A stretch of DNA of 64,000 bases, from the NCBI GenBank assembly GCA_036785705.1, contig JAWUZG010000365.1, forward strand, positions 1 through 64,000, read 5' to 3'. The position numbers were made by a program, and so were the translations under genes. Below are positions 10,709-22,627 of the stretch, piece after piece (within the stretch, counting starts at the first letter, position 1; every line of letters starts with the position of its first letter). The notes beneath the pieces are model-generated. The model ran no database searches, had not been told where the DNA came from, and saw nothing but the letters and a program-made list of their open reading frames with translations. The DNA is from Acanthornis magna. Its lineage: Eukaryota; Chordata; Aves; Passeriformes; Acanthizidae.

Positions 10709-11550
10709 TCCCTCATTCTCTCTTTCTCTCTTTCAATCTTTATCGCTCTCTTTATCTCTCTTTCTATCTTTCTCTCCTTTTTTCTTTCCCTCTTTCTTTC
10801 TCTCTCTCTCTTTCTTTCTCTCTTCCCCTCTTTCTTTCTTTCTTAATTCCTCTCTTTCTCTCTATCTTTCTCTCTTTCTCTACTTCTTTCTTTCTCTCTT
10901 TCTCTCTATCCTTCTCCCTTTCTTTCTTTCTTTCTCTCTCTCTTTCATTCTTTCTCTTTCTCCTTCCTTCCTTCCTTCCTTCCTTCCTTCCTTCCTTCCT
11001 TCCTTCCTTCCTTCCTTCCTTCCTTCCTTCCTTCCTTCCTTCCTTCCTTCCTTCCTTCCTTCCTTCCTTCCTTCCTTCCTCCCTCCCTCCCTCCCTCCCT
11101 CCCTCCCTTCCTTCCGCACCCTCCCTCCCTCCCTCCCTCCCTTCCTCCCTTCCTTCCTTCCTTCCTTCCTTCCTTCCTTCCTTCCTTCCTTCCTTCCTTC
11201 CTTCCTTCCTTCCTTCCTTCCTTCCTTCCTTCCTTCCTTCCTTCCTTCCTTCCTCCCTCCCTCCCTCCCTCCCTTCCTTCCGCACCCTCCCTCCCTCCCT
11301 CCCTCCCTCCCTCCCTTCCTTCCTTCCTTCCTTCCTTCCTTCCTTCCTTCCTTCCTTCCTTCCTTCCTTCCTTCCTTCCTTCCTTCCTTCCTTCCTTCCT
11401 TCCTTCCTTCCTTCCTTCCTTCCTTCCTTCCTTCCTTCCTTCCTTCCTTCCTTCCTTCCTTCCTCTCTTTCTTCCTCTCTTTCTTCCTCTCTTTCTTTCT
11501 CTCTTTCTTTCTCTCTTTCTTTTCCTCTTTCTTTTCCTCTCTTGTTTTCT
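10521..11550 (+). repeat. ~1-kb polypyrimidine tract: (TTTC)n then (CCTT)n with CCCT blocks
   Basis: The plus strand is almost purely C and T for about 1 kb. It starts as CTTT/TCTC arrays (10521-10960), becomes CCTT arrays (about 10963-11462) interrupted by CCCT blocks, and ends in mixed CTTT. Two blocks carry the same non-repeat interruption CCGCACCC, with its G at 11116 and again at 11282. This shows a 166-bp higher-order duplication. Homopurine-homopyrimidine DNA of this length can form triplex (H-DNA) and is prone to slippage. The Ser/Phe/Leu/Pro and Lys/Glu/Gly/Arg frames across it are translated repeats. Confidence 0.97.
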
Positions 11551-12289
11551 GCCGTCTCCACACTTCCCTGAGGCGCCGTGGTGCCACAGGGGAGCCTGGC
11601 TTCCAATAACATTCCACGGCGTCAACACAGCCAGCGTCTCCAGGGTGCCTGCCTGTGACACGGTGACAACACCGCCGTGTCACAATGGCCCCTGGCTTGG
11701 GCAAGATCCAGGGTGCCAGTTGGCCCTTGGCTGTGGGAGCGGCTGGCTGGCTGGCTGGGAGCTCCTGCCTGGCCAGAGGCTGGGGGAGAAGCGGCAGGGG
11801 CAGGGCGCACACAGTATTGTGGCCCCTTCCTCGTGTGCCCACGAGGCCGAGGCTGGCCCTGCCGCAGGCCTGGTGGCACGCAAGGCCCACTGCTGTGAGG
11901 CCTTGGCTGTGCAGGTGACAGCGGTGTCCTGGCGTGGAGCATGGCTGCTCCAGGCCGGGGGGGTGGGGAGTGGGGGCCGCCTGGGGTGGGAAAGCGGCAG
12001 GGATGAGCCCTTGGCCTGCACACTGTGCTGCAGCTGCCCGTGCCGCGGGAGACTGAGCCCCTGTGCGAGCGAGCGAAGGCAGGCAGCCCTCTCCAGCAAA
12101 CAGCCAGGGCCCTGCCACCCCCCCAGCTCCCTGCAAAGGCCAGCTTGGGCAGCTTGGAGGCCAAAAGGGCAGTGGCAGGCAGTCTGCCGCTCCGACTTGT
12201 GTCTAGAGGTGAGGCAGAAATGTGCCATTTGGAGGGGGTGGGTGCCCCTTTCCTGCAGTCACAGCCACCCCGGGAGCACAGCCGGAGTT

Positions 12290-12327
12290 GGGCGGGGCAC
12301 GGGGGGAGGGAAAGCTGGGGGGGTGGG
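12290..12327 (+). other. G-quadruplex motif in the CpG island
   Basis: At least four runs of three or more G (GGGCGGGG, then GGGGGGAGGG, then GGGGGGGTGGG) are separated by short loops, meeting the usual G-quadruplex pattern. It overlaps the first GC box. G-quadruplexes are common in vertebrate promoters. Confidence 0.65.
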
Positions 12328-12449
12328 AAGGAGCAGGTTGCGCAGCAAAGCCCCGCCCCCGCCAAGAGGGCAGAATCATTGGCAAGTCACTCCTGGAGGC
12401 GCTTGAAAGCCCAGGGGGGCGCTTCCCGATGGAGGGAAGCAGGAGCCCG

Positions 12450-12611
12450 AGCACTGCCAGGGTGGCAGCACATAGGCTGGCGAGAGAAAGCGCGAGAAAG
12501 AAGCGGCCGGCTCTCTGCGGTCCGGCACAAGATGCGAACAGAAGAGGCTACGTGGAGAATACATTCTCCACGCACGCTACCTTCTCCGGGAGCTGAACTT
12601 GCACGAGTTTT
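12450..12611 (+). other. Candidate first exon with GTAAGT splice donor
   Basis: This segment lies downstream of the GC boxes and inverted CCAAT. It ends at a GTAAGT donor whose GT is at 12612-12613. An ATG at 12532 opens a frame of 26 full codons, starting MRTEEATW, that stays open up to the donor, so a short first coding exon is conceivable. A 10-bp perfect hairpin (12551-12560 against 12563-12572) lies inside it. The residues match no protein I recognise. It could equally be 5' UTR or a non-coding RNA exon, and the start position is only inferred. Confidence 0.25.
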
Positions 12612-12640
12612 GTAAGTCGAAAGCTGGAGCAAAGTGTTTC

Positions 12641-15600
12641 TCTCTCTCTCTCGCTCCCTCTCTCTCTGCACATTGTCCCCGTGTCCCGGTGCTGCCAGAA
12701 AGGCAGCAAAAAAAAAGGTAACATCTCTTCCAATATATAATGGCATGAAATGAGTACTTTTAAATCTTAAGAACTTAAACATGTGTGAATAAATTACTTT
12801 ATTTAGAAGCTTCTTCTGAAATGGGCAACAAAAAACATTAAACTTGATTAATTTAGAAACATGGAAACCATTTTTTTTTAGGAAAAAATACACTTTTTTT
12901 TTTTTCCAATTTCTTTTTTAAATGCAGCATGTGGGTTTTGAACCAGCTAGTCTCACTTTGCTGCTTGAGTTACAACCTAAAACAGAGATGACTGGGGAGT
13001 TTTAGAACTGAATCTAAGGCTTTTTTTTTTCCTTAGTATGGTGAAAAGAAATACACAGAAATCCCATATGGAAGCATACAACACTGACAACCTACCTGTG
13101 TCCATGATCACTGACAAGCCAGGCTAACCAAAACTTGCTTAGTTTTGTATTAACCAGACAAAATTTAAGGCTCTTATAATATTTGTACATTGAGGCCCAA
13201 AAGAACACTGATACCACTGCCAGTTCTTTCCATTTTTCTTATGTTTTTTCTCTATAGATAAACTACTACTGCTTTTCTTTTGACATACAGTTGTATGAAA
13301 AGGAGTAAGTATTGCTCCTTTTATCATCTCAATAAAGAAAAAAAAAATTATTTAGATATTGTTTATTTTCCAACCTATTCCTATAATTCAAACTAGGTGA
13401 CATTACAAGTTCTAAAAATCAGTGCATCAAACATTTCCTTTAGCAAATCCATCTCCTTTAGTCATATAAACCCCTTTCTTCCCATTAAAGGTATTTGGAA
13501 ATCAGTAAGTCAAGAGGAATCATGCACTATGTTCTTCCAGATGGCTGGCAGTCAATCTTCTCAGAGCAGGTAATTTAAATTACGTGTAAAAGCATAATTT
13601 GAAAATTATATGAGCTGTTCACAAAATGCCAATGTAGAATATCTCAAATAAAATATTGTCCTTTCCAAGTTTTTAAACACTTGGTTAGCAAATGCCTGAA
13701 AAACATGTTTTAGCTCACTGTTAGACCTTCCTTCCACAGTCACTATGTGAACAGCGCTGTCAGACACAATGACTGATGTAACTGGGCCATAGCAGGTGAT
13801 CTGTCTGAAGCAGGCTAGAAATGCCCAGGGACAGTGACAAGGAGTGGAGTACCACCTGGTATTCATCAAATATGTCAAGTCCAGGTGGCAATTAGAAGTT
13901 TAACAGGACAAAATAAAACTGTGAAACAAAAGCTCACTATGTATTCAATTCTGAAACACTGAAATACCCATCTGATTACCTTACGGAGAGGTCTTTTGGG
14001 GGAAAAGGGTAGCGGCCTATTGAAGGCACTGAAGAGAGTTAAATCCAGACCACAGTTGCACAACGCTTCCTGACTGAAAGCGAAAACTGTGCTCTAAGCA
14101 TGAGCAATGGCGCAGAAGGGTGAATATGCCCTTATCAGGAAACAGCAGGATATGGTAAGACAGAATATATAAGTCAAACTCAATATAAGTACAAAGTAGA
14201 ACAGTATTTAACCTAAAGATGTGATGTGATGTGATGTGATGCATAGAACAAATTAAAGCTAAAGCAGTAAATTTTAGGCCAGTATAACTCAAGCACTCAG
14301 TATTCAATGAGTTCTTGGATTTCTACAGGATGTGTGCATTCTTAGTATCTCTGAAAAATCAACTCCCCAAGGGATTCCAGCCAGCATTTCTCTTATATTT
14401 CTCCATTTTTGGGCTATTTCAAACACTGCTATGATCAGGAAACAGTTGAAATAATTCAGTTTTTGGAATTTCATAACACTGGGCACATCTCAACACAGTA
14501 CATACACATCCAGTTACAGTGAGGTACAGATTTTGTGATGATGCCATTCATTTTCTCATTCCCCCAGTGCCAGTCCAACATTTTTGGACAATCCTATTTG
14601 GACAATCCTATTTGATGACAAACCATAGTCATCTAACAAAACCAAAGACAATTCGCTAGCATTGTGTGTTGTATTTGACCATATTGAGAAGTGACAGGAG
14701 TTAGGTCAGAAAAAACCTCAATCCTGCTCTGTAGTCCTGCTCTCCTTTGGACCACAGGGTGCATGTGGCACCTAGGACCTAAATCAGAACATTGCAGAGC
14801 TGCATTTCTCAGGCCAGGGTAAGGGATTTTTCTTGAAAGACTCTGGAAGGTACAACCTGCTCCAGTCAGAAATTACTGAATAGTTGGTACTGAGTTACAG
14901 GAAACCCCCTTCACATTTTGCTTGGATTCCTTTGTGTCTTTAGAAAATACTATCAGAAAACAAGTGCTTTCTATGCCAAGAAAAGGAACCATATAGATAT
15001 ATTAAGTGGTTACATGGGAACAAGGATTGCAGAACCCACAATGCTTGTACTCCAGAATTGTGTATCCAGGAACACCATCCCACCTATCAAGATTCCTTAG
15101 CAGAAGACCATTACCTCAACAAAACAGAAAATTCCCAGCATATTGTTCTACCTACAACTGAATAGAATACATTTTCCTTTGAAATAGTATTTTTCTTTAT
15201 TTTACCAGATTAGATGTAGCCATTATACAGATTTTCTGCTTCGTTACTATACACTATTACTATTTAGGAAAAAACCCACTATATTTAGAGGCAGCATTAA
15301 GCAACACTTCATTTGGGAAAGAGCCACAGAGAAAAGAAAATGTAAGAAATTACTCCAAATTAAGCTCAAACAGAGAACTCTGAATCAAGGAATATCTAGC
15401 AATGAGTTGACAAAAGAACTGCAAAATAGCTAAATATAGAGTAGCACAGTTAGAATCATAGCTTGCAGAGAAAGTCAGGAAAAAGCTGAACTCCTATGTA
15501 TGATTCCTACTTAACGAACTCTCTTAGGGTATACAGATTGTAAATTGGTGACAAAATGGTCAAATAATTGCATTATTTGAGCTTTCACTTGTAACGGGCA

Positions 15601-18028
15601 AAAAAAAAGGATTTAATTTTAAAAAGTCTCTACCAGATATCTTGGAAATAAAGGAAGGTTATACAAACACTACATTGAGCTCACAGTTCAAATGCTTGTG
15701 GGTAGCTAACTAAAGTTCACAGACCTGTATGTAATTGCTGTCTACAGGAAATACTTGTGTTAGCAAAAGAATTTTCTCCCCGCTCCTTCACCTTTGCCCT
15801 TCCACAAACTCAGCAGCAAAGAAACCTCCTAAGAGCATTTCTCTGATGAACAGGGCTTTCCCCACCTCGACAAGATGAACTAAATCTAAGAGTCAGGAAC
15901 AGAATTTGTCAACTTCTCGGAAACATGCTTTTAGCAACTACTAATTGATAAAGGATATACTTTTATACAAATAAACTTGAAACAAAATGATCCACTCCCT
16001 GTTCATTTATCTCTTTGTAAATTACATGGGTTTTTTGAAGCCTACAACACGAATAGGAGCACAAAATTTGCACTTATTTTAATGTAAATTGGCAGTGATT
16101 TCAGTGGCACCAGCTGAGTTACACAAAACAACGTTCGGGTAGAAAGGAAGTTCATAAGTTGAACTTGAAATAAAATTTCTCTGAGCACTGAAATTGAGTG
16201 ATCTAATTCCATGTGGTTAAAATTCTGTACATTTCAGACAAAACAAATCCTTGACATTAAATGTCTGCAAACTTTGATTTGCTTAATTCTTAACATAAGC
16301 TCTTCACCACAAATGTCCCACGTTAACATTAAATAATAAAATAAAAATCCAGATTTTTTTAAAAAAATCCAGACAGTAGATGTGACATCATTAGATAGAC
16401 TGAATAGTGAAACTTGAAAGTTGAGCAAACATTTTAAATAATAACATGTTATTTTTTTTTCCAATTTTTTCCCCTAGCTTGAGATACCTTGAAAGGCACA
16501 GAAACTTTGCATTTATCAAAAATGCTTGTGTTTTCCCAGCATCCAAATGATATATTGCCATTTAAAAAGCGCCGTTTACTGCCATAACAACACATTTTTT
16601 CATAGGAAAGTGACACTTTTGCCTATGAACAAGTATCAGAGTTTCTTTACAGAAAAAGTTGTATCATCTCCCTTATGTATGCAAGACCAGGAAAGTAATT
16701 ACCAGTATGTACCCTGGAAAGCTCATGCTTTCATTCAATTTTATTTATGTTACAATTTTTAAGTTAAGTCAATGGTTTTCATAACCTAGATTCATGATAT
16801 CAGAAACTTTAAGAACATGACCTCTATATTTCAAATTCCCAACATACACTCCATTCACTGAGAAAATTACAATGGTCTTATATTATACATTCCAAAGGAG
16901 AAAGATGGCTGAGAGGGCTGTGGTGGATTTACAAAACTAACAACATATGTACAAAATATCCCTTTGAATCACAACACTATCCCAGTGTTTCATGGTATTT
17001 TTTCCAATATGCAGATTCACTCTCAGCAAATCCTTATCTACACTTTTCATACTCCTTACTTTGAGCTTTTTTCTCCATTTTGTGCAAACCTGATCTTTAC
17101 ATGTACCCAAGACAAGAAAACCAGCTAGAAAACTGATTTCAGCTGGCACTTCTATTACACCTGACAAAATGCAGGTTGACAGCAAAGAACATAATCATTT
17201 TTGGTCACAACAACACTAGTGGATCCTAGCAAATTCCTCACCCCACCTCCAAATGAAAACTCCAAATTTACACCACAAAGCTCTCTTGTAATCACCACAG
17301 AACTAAAGAAAGTGCAAAATTAGATCAGAAATATGAACCACAAGGCACAAAGCTATTCAAATCTACTGTTGCATTTGTCCTACGGTTTATGATACTGACT
17401 CCCCTCCTTATGTTCATACTGTTTTTTACACAAATATCATGCCAAAAACCAACATGCCAAAATACATTCCTCTGTGATGAATTAAGACCTTTAAAATTGA
17501 GTAATCGGTTATGATTATTTAAGAATATATTTTCCTTTCATTTATGTCTTGTCTGTCATCTGATTTGGCTGCATATGAAAATTTTACCTTTAAATTGTTA
17601 TACTTTCATGAACAGAATGAGGTAAAACTACAAAGTAATTCTGAAACCCAAGACATTTCACCCTAAGGAATCTTTCATGATAAAATAAGAATTCAAAACA
17701 AAATTACAGAATCACACTAGGTAAGTTTTCATTGTTAGTTTTTGTTATGAGAGCCATATGAGAACAAACAAATTATATTCATTCCTTTTTTCCACCAATG
17801 TGGAAATAATTTTCTTGTTTACATGTTATGACAGAAAAGAGTAATCCATTCCATTGATTCCTGTTTAAGTTGCAGCTAAAATGTATTTTTTAAGTATGTT
17901 ACATACTTTGCTACTTTTGGCCATTCATCTAAAACATAAATCAGCTGTGTGAAATTGTAAAATTATAACCTTTAGGTCTTATAACAAGAATCTAAAATAT
18001 CAAGCTTTCAAATACCAAATACTTCCCT
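12641..18028. other. AT-rich non-coding stretch, no gene seen
   Basis: After a short CT microsatellite (about 12640-12678) the sequence becomes AT-rich with frequent stops in all frames. Small features are poly(T) runs near 12893-12905 and 13021-13030, and a (GATGT)n array at 14218-14241. No exon, RNA gene or recognisable transposon was found. It is compatible with a first intron of a gene starting at the CpG island, or with intergenic DNA. Confidence 0.6.
14218..14241 (+). repeat. (GATGT)n pentanucleotide microsatellite
   Basis: Nearly five tandem GATGT units. A short simple repeat. Confidence 0.85.
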
Positions 18029-18410
18029 GGTTTTGTTGTGGGGTTTGTGGGTTTTTTTGTTTGTTGGTGTTTTAATTTTTTGGGGGGTTTTTTGTTGGTT
18101 TTTGTTTTTGTTTTTTTGTTGCTGCTGGTTTTTGTTTTTGTTTTTTTGTTGCTGTTGTTTTTTATTGTTGTTGTTTGGTTTTGGGTTTGGTTTTTTGTTT
18201 GGTTTTTTGTTTGTTTGTTTTCTGGTTTGTTGTTTGTTTTGGTTTTGGTTTGGGGTTTTTTTGGGTTTTTTTGGTGGGGTTTTATTTTTGTTTGGTTTTT
18301 TGTGGTTTTTTGTTGTTGTTTTTTCTTGTTTTTTGGGGGAGGTTGGGTTTTTTGTTATTTTTTTTGTTTGGTTGGTTTGGTTTGGTTTTGGGGTTGTTTG
18401 TTTGTTTTTA
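18029..18410 (+). repeat. 382-bp T/G-only low-complexity tract
   Basis: The plus strand is almost entirely T and G, in patterns such as GGTTTTTTG and GTTTGTTTG. Part of it is a tandem duplication of period 30 (starting near 18097 and again at 18127, each ending in GTTGCTGCT or GTTGCTGTT). Between about 18252 and 18279 are three runs of three or four G separated by seven T, close to a long-loop G-quadruplex. The hydrophobic frames across it (Phe/Leu/Val/Trp) are translated repeat and not membrane proteins. Confidence 0.95.
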
Positions 18411-21400
18411 ATCCTAATGAAAACGCAAAACATTTTGAAAGTTTGAGTCATGATCTAGCCTTTGTGGCCAGTCTTTCCAGACTAAGTCCAACCGTTTTTT
18501 TTGATGGAGGCAGTAACCTCACCTCCTCAGTGAAGCTGAAAGAGGTGCCCCTTTTCATTGTCAAAGCTCTTGCTATGATACGAATGAAGATCTTAAACCA
18601 CTGTTATTACTTTTTTGGCATTTTATGCTCACTGTGATAGCACTACATCGAAGAATCTATTGAGCTGTTACTACTTGATGGATCATTCAAATCTGTCATT
18701 CAGATTGTGTAAAATATTGAAACCAAATATGTGAAAATTATCCCTCAGGGTGAAATTGACACTTCTAAATATGTTTCTCCAAACTACATCTCAAAACCTT
18801 GAGTTACATGTCCATGATTTTTAACAAAGAAGGCAAGAAGCAGGAGAAGAAAAAGTAACACACACTATAAAATAACTGAATTAATTACGAGAAATAAAAT
18901 AGAGCCCAAAACTACATGAGATGATGTATTCAAAACCAAGATCAAACAGATAACTTGTTTCTTAATTATCACTTAATAACAGTTTGTGCATAGAGTGTGA
19001 AGGAGAGAATATGGCAAAATACCAGGCAAGACCAATGGTGCTTAATTTCCTCCACCAGCAGTTTAGATGTGTTACAATATGCAGACTGTAACAGAATATA
19101 GCTAAAGATAGAGGTTTTTAAAAAATTATTGCACAACTTAATTGACTCAGTAGTTGTAAGCAGCAGTCCAGCTCAGAGAGAGTACTTGCCTGTAAGTGCC
19201 TGCTGGTGTGATCTCGAAGGTGTCGGTGGGGCAATTGATGGCCAGTGGCAGTTTTTGCCTCTGTACATAAATGCAGGGCTGAATTCAACCCTGTGAAGCT
19301 GAAGCTTCACTGCCCATGGATCTCAAGGGCTCCAAGCCACACTCACCAATTCACAAAATCGGTCTCCTATTAACTAAGGAATTAATATCAGTGGGACAAC
19401 TGGGGCTACATAAATCACATGCCTTGCCTTGGAAAGGAGCTGCAGCAATACTGGGGTCCATCCACTGACACCTTCTCACCTGGTCAGCATCTATCACATG
19501 GATATTGCACTGTAAACTGTCTCATTGTAGGAATGACTGAACAAAGGAGTACTGACACCCTGACCACATAATTATTCTCTTCTGCTGCTTTACAAGTAAA
19601 AAGGTTCAGATTGTCAGCTATCTTTATACAAACTACTCAGTCATTTACGATGGAGAAATAAACCTCCATGTTTTGCTCTAGTTTTAGAAAGAGGCCCTGC
19701 TCATGCGAGCACTTACAGAGAAGTTTTGTTTTCAGCTGAGCTTTCTCAATAACTTCAAAAGGGTGGTGCACAGGTTACTGCTGCCATTTCTTACCTGCCT
19801 TACCACAGTAATCACCCAGCAATCCAAGCCCCATGAATTGTTCATCCATTCATTTGAATATTGCTATTCCCGTCATAACTAGTTGTGCTATATGGCTTAC
19901 TGTGTCTGAAGTTCCTTTCAGTGGGACTACTGTAAGAAAGGAAATGCTAACCTTGAATTTATTTATTATTGAATATACATATGGTTTTCGTGCAGAATCT
20001 GGCCATTGGGAGGATTTCTGAGGTAGAAAAGCCAGCACCAATCCCAGGATCTGTGCATGAGACAGGAAGAAGACAATTACAACTGTGTGGGGTGACTTTT
20101 TTACATCCTGCTTATTAATAAATATGTCACTGAGTAGTCCTTGGTAATATTTAATGAAATGAATGCAGAAGTCTTTTACCAGAGGAAATGTTAAAGTGAG
20201 AAACCTAGTGAACACCACTCAGTCTTGATAACTAAAAGATGATCTTTATCACAATACTTCCCTAAGACTGGATAACAACAGCAAAGGTCAGGAAAGCTGA
20301 CCAGGCTTTAGGAGAGCTGCATTAGAATCAGCATGTGGGAAGAGAGAAGCAGGGATGTTTTAGTCAAAACAAAAAATAATGACTGAACTTCTACATAAAA
20401 GTCACTATTTTAAAAGCTTTCTTTATACAAATCTGATACATCTATTCCAAGACATATAAAATGACAATTCCAAAATAAAGGTCACTAGTATTTACTTATT
20501 CAGACTTCTCTCTCGAGATCTGTATGCATGACTATGAACATAATCTCATGCCACTTCATGTGTTTATCTAAAAAAGGAGATGTTATTTAACAATAAGGTC
20601 TTGAGCAGAAGTTAGCCCTAAAGCCACACATTTTGCAAACCAAGTATCCATAGTAACGAACTGCACAATAACTGAGCTTAGATATTATCAATGTCAAAAT
20701 TAGTCACAAATAAAAATGCTACATATTTAAATCAATAAAAGTCTGAGCCTGTACATTTTCTTCATTTCAACAAGCAAATAATTTTCAAGAAATTATTCAC
20801 TCTCCAAAAGCAGCTTTTGTCTCTGCTTTTGGAATCCCTGAAAGCAGATTACAAATCTGTCAAATTCATAAAATCAGCTCAAGCCTTTCATTCTTATTGT
20901 TGCTATTTTTGAGCTCCATGAGCCAACCATGAACTAGGTAGTAAAAATTCACACTCGACTACTAAAATTGTGACAGTTGCTGAGTCTGCAGACATGTAGG
21001 CTGACTTAAAAATGAATGTTTTTAGCTTATTGTAGTTTATTACCTTACATTGCAACATAGATGCTAAATGTAAATCACAATCCCAAAGACAAGATCGAAG
21101 AAGTCCTGCCCCAATACAGAAGCAATTAATGGAACAATGAACCTTGGAAAATATTGATTCTTTATTTTTTACCCCACTCAGAAAATGTAACCCAGACCAT
21201 GATGAGAATTATTATTTTGGGAATAAAATTTTCTTTTCTTCTCCTGGTATCATCTCATTATTGGAATAACTATTTTTGTTATTTTTCTTGCCTCAAATTC
21301 AGGAAGTAAAATAACGGAGCATTCATCAGTAGGGAAAAAAGAAAAAAGTGGTGCTTTTGGTTATCCGTTTCTCATTGCAACTTCTCACAAGGCTTCTTTC

Positions 21401-22184
21401 CTGCTTCTCACATTGGCAATTCAGTTTTGTGACCACAGGTTGAAAAGAGAGTTCAGAAGGCCTGAAATACTATTGTTTGTCTATATATGTGTAGCTTTAT
21501 ATTTCTATTTGCTCATGGACATCAAGCAATGTGTAGACATTAATTAGTTAAGCATTACAACAGCCCTGCGAAGAATGGAAATGCAGAACTGAATCATAAA
21601 GATGTTGAATGTAATACCAAGGACACAAAGCACCTCAGCAGCAGTTTGGCATACAAAGGAATTTTGTTTAAGTCTTTGACTGTATCCAAAAGTTTTACAG
21701 TTAGAAAGAAAAAACCCTTAACATTATTTGGAAAGTAAAAGAAGCATAAAATCCACAGCTGAAATTGGATTCCTGGCTTTATGCTTCCCTGTGGCACATG
21801 TTGATAGTGCAGTGCTGTAGAACAGCTGCAGGCACAGTGCTGTTCATGTTATGCCAGTTAAGGGGCCATGTATTATTTCATGTCTTCCGCCTTGGCTGCA
21901 TGATGCTGTGAAATCAGGCAGTAGCTCCAATGCACTTGTCTGGTATGATTTCAGCCTGCACTTGCCTTTCTCCCTTTATGCAGATTACTGCATGACCATT
22001 ACCTGCCATTACACAGCAAACTCATCATACAGAAACCACAAAAGTGGGCAGCACAAAGAGGAGGGAAAGAAATCTCATCAGCAGCCAAAACCTATAAAGC
22101 AACAGAGTGCTTTTAAAAGCTCAACCACAAAGCAGGAAGGGAGACCCCTAAAGTACTGGGGACAAGAGCAACCAAACAGCACAA
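18411..22184. other. Non-coding stretch, no gene seen
   Basis: This is unique AT-rich DNA with short chance frames only. A slightly GC-richer patch lies around 19140-19500. No transposon ends, RNA genes or splice-bounded open frames could be supported. Confidence 0.6.
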
Positions 22185-22627
22185 GAAAGACAAGGAGCTA
22201 CTGGAGAGGGTCCAGAGGAGGGTCACAAAGATGATGAGGAGTCTGGAGAAACTGCAGGAGCTGGGCCTGTTTAGTCTAGAGAAGAAAAGGCTGAGAGTGG
22301 ACCTCATTAATGCATATAAATATCTCAAAGGCAGGCGACAAGAGGATGGTGCCAGACTCTGTCTTCAGTGGCTTCCAGTGGCAGGATGAAGAGCAATGTT
22401 AACTAAAACACAAGAAGTTTCACCTCAGCATGAGGAAAAACTTCTTTACACTGAGGGTGGCAGAGTACTTAAGCTGTTCAGGGAGGGTGCGGAATCTCCG
22501 TCTCTGGAGACATTCGAAACCCACGCGGATGTGTTCCTGCACAACCTGCTCTAGGTGACCCTACCTTGGCAGGGAGGCTGGGCTGGATGATCTCCAGAGG
22601 TCCCTTCCAACCCTAAGTGTCCTGTGA
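22185..22627 (+). mobile_element. CR1 LINE 3' end
   Basis: This is a classic avian CR1 3' segment on the plus strand. It runs from ACAAGGAGCTACTGGAGAGG through GAGGGTCACAAAGATGATGA, CTTTACACTGAGGGTGGCAG and TCTCTGGAGACATTCGAAAC to GATGATCTCCAGAGGTCCC, ending TTCCAACCCTAAGTGTCCTG. The reverse-transcriptase region and 5' part are absent, as is usual. Several small differences break any frame. It is better preserved than the CR1 in the palindrome arms and belongs to another subfamily, as the 3' end differs. Confidence 0.95.

Larger units (their letters stand above)
11551..12640. promoter_or_regulatory. CpG-rich island with GC boxes, candidate promoter
   Basis: This is by far the most GC- and CpG-rich stretch in the window. 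A GC box GGGCGGGGC lies at 12290-12298 and a second, on the other strand, within GCCCCGCCCCC at 12350-12360. An inverted CCAAT box (ATTGG) is at 12378-12382. A transcript start on the plus strand some 60-100 bases further on, around 12440-12500, would fit this spacing. A hairpin (TGTGACACGG at 11654-11663 against 11675-11684) sits at the left side. There is no TATA box, as is usual for CpG-island promoters. A start in either direction is possible. Gene identity is unknown. Confidence 0.5.

Noticed and set aside
10488..11609. Long frames rich in Phe/Leu/Ser/Pro (plus strand) and Lys/Glu/Gly/Arg (minus strand)
   Set aside because: They are translations of the CTTT/CCTT repeat tract in each frame and have no gene context.
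11622..12406. Overlapping 180-250 codon frames in the CpG island on both strands
   Set aside because: Stops are rare in GC-rich DNA. Several frames are open at once and none has recognisable domains.
18008..18637. Hydrophobic frames resembling membrane proteins
   Set aside because: The hydrophobicity comes from translating T/G-only DNA. The opposite strand gives equally open Lys/Asn/Gln/Pro frames.
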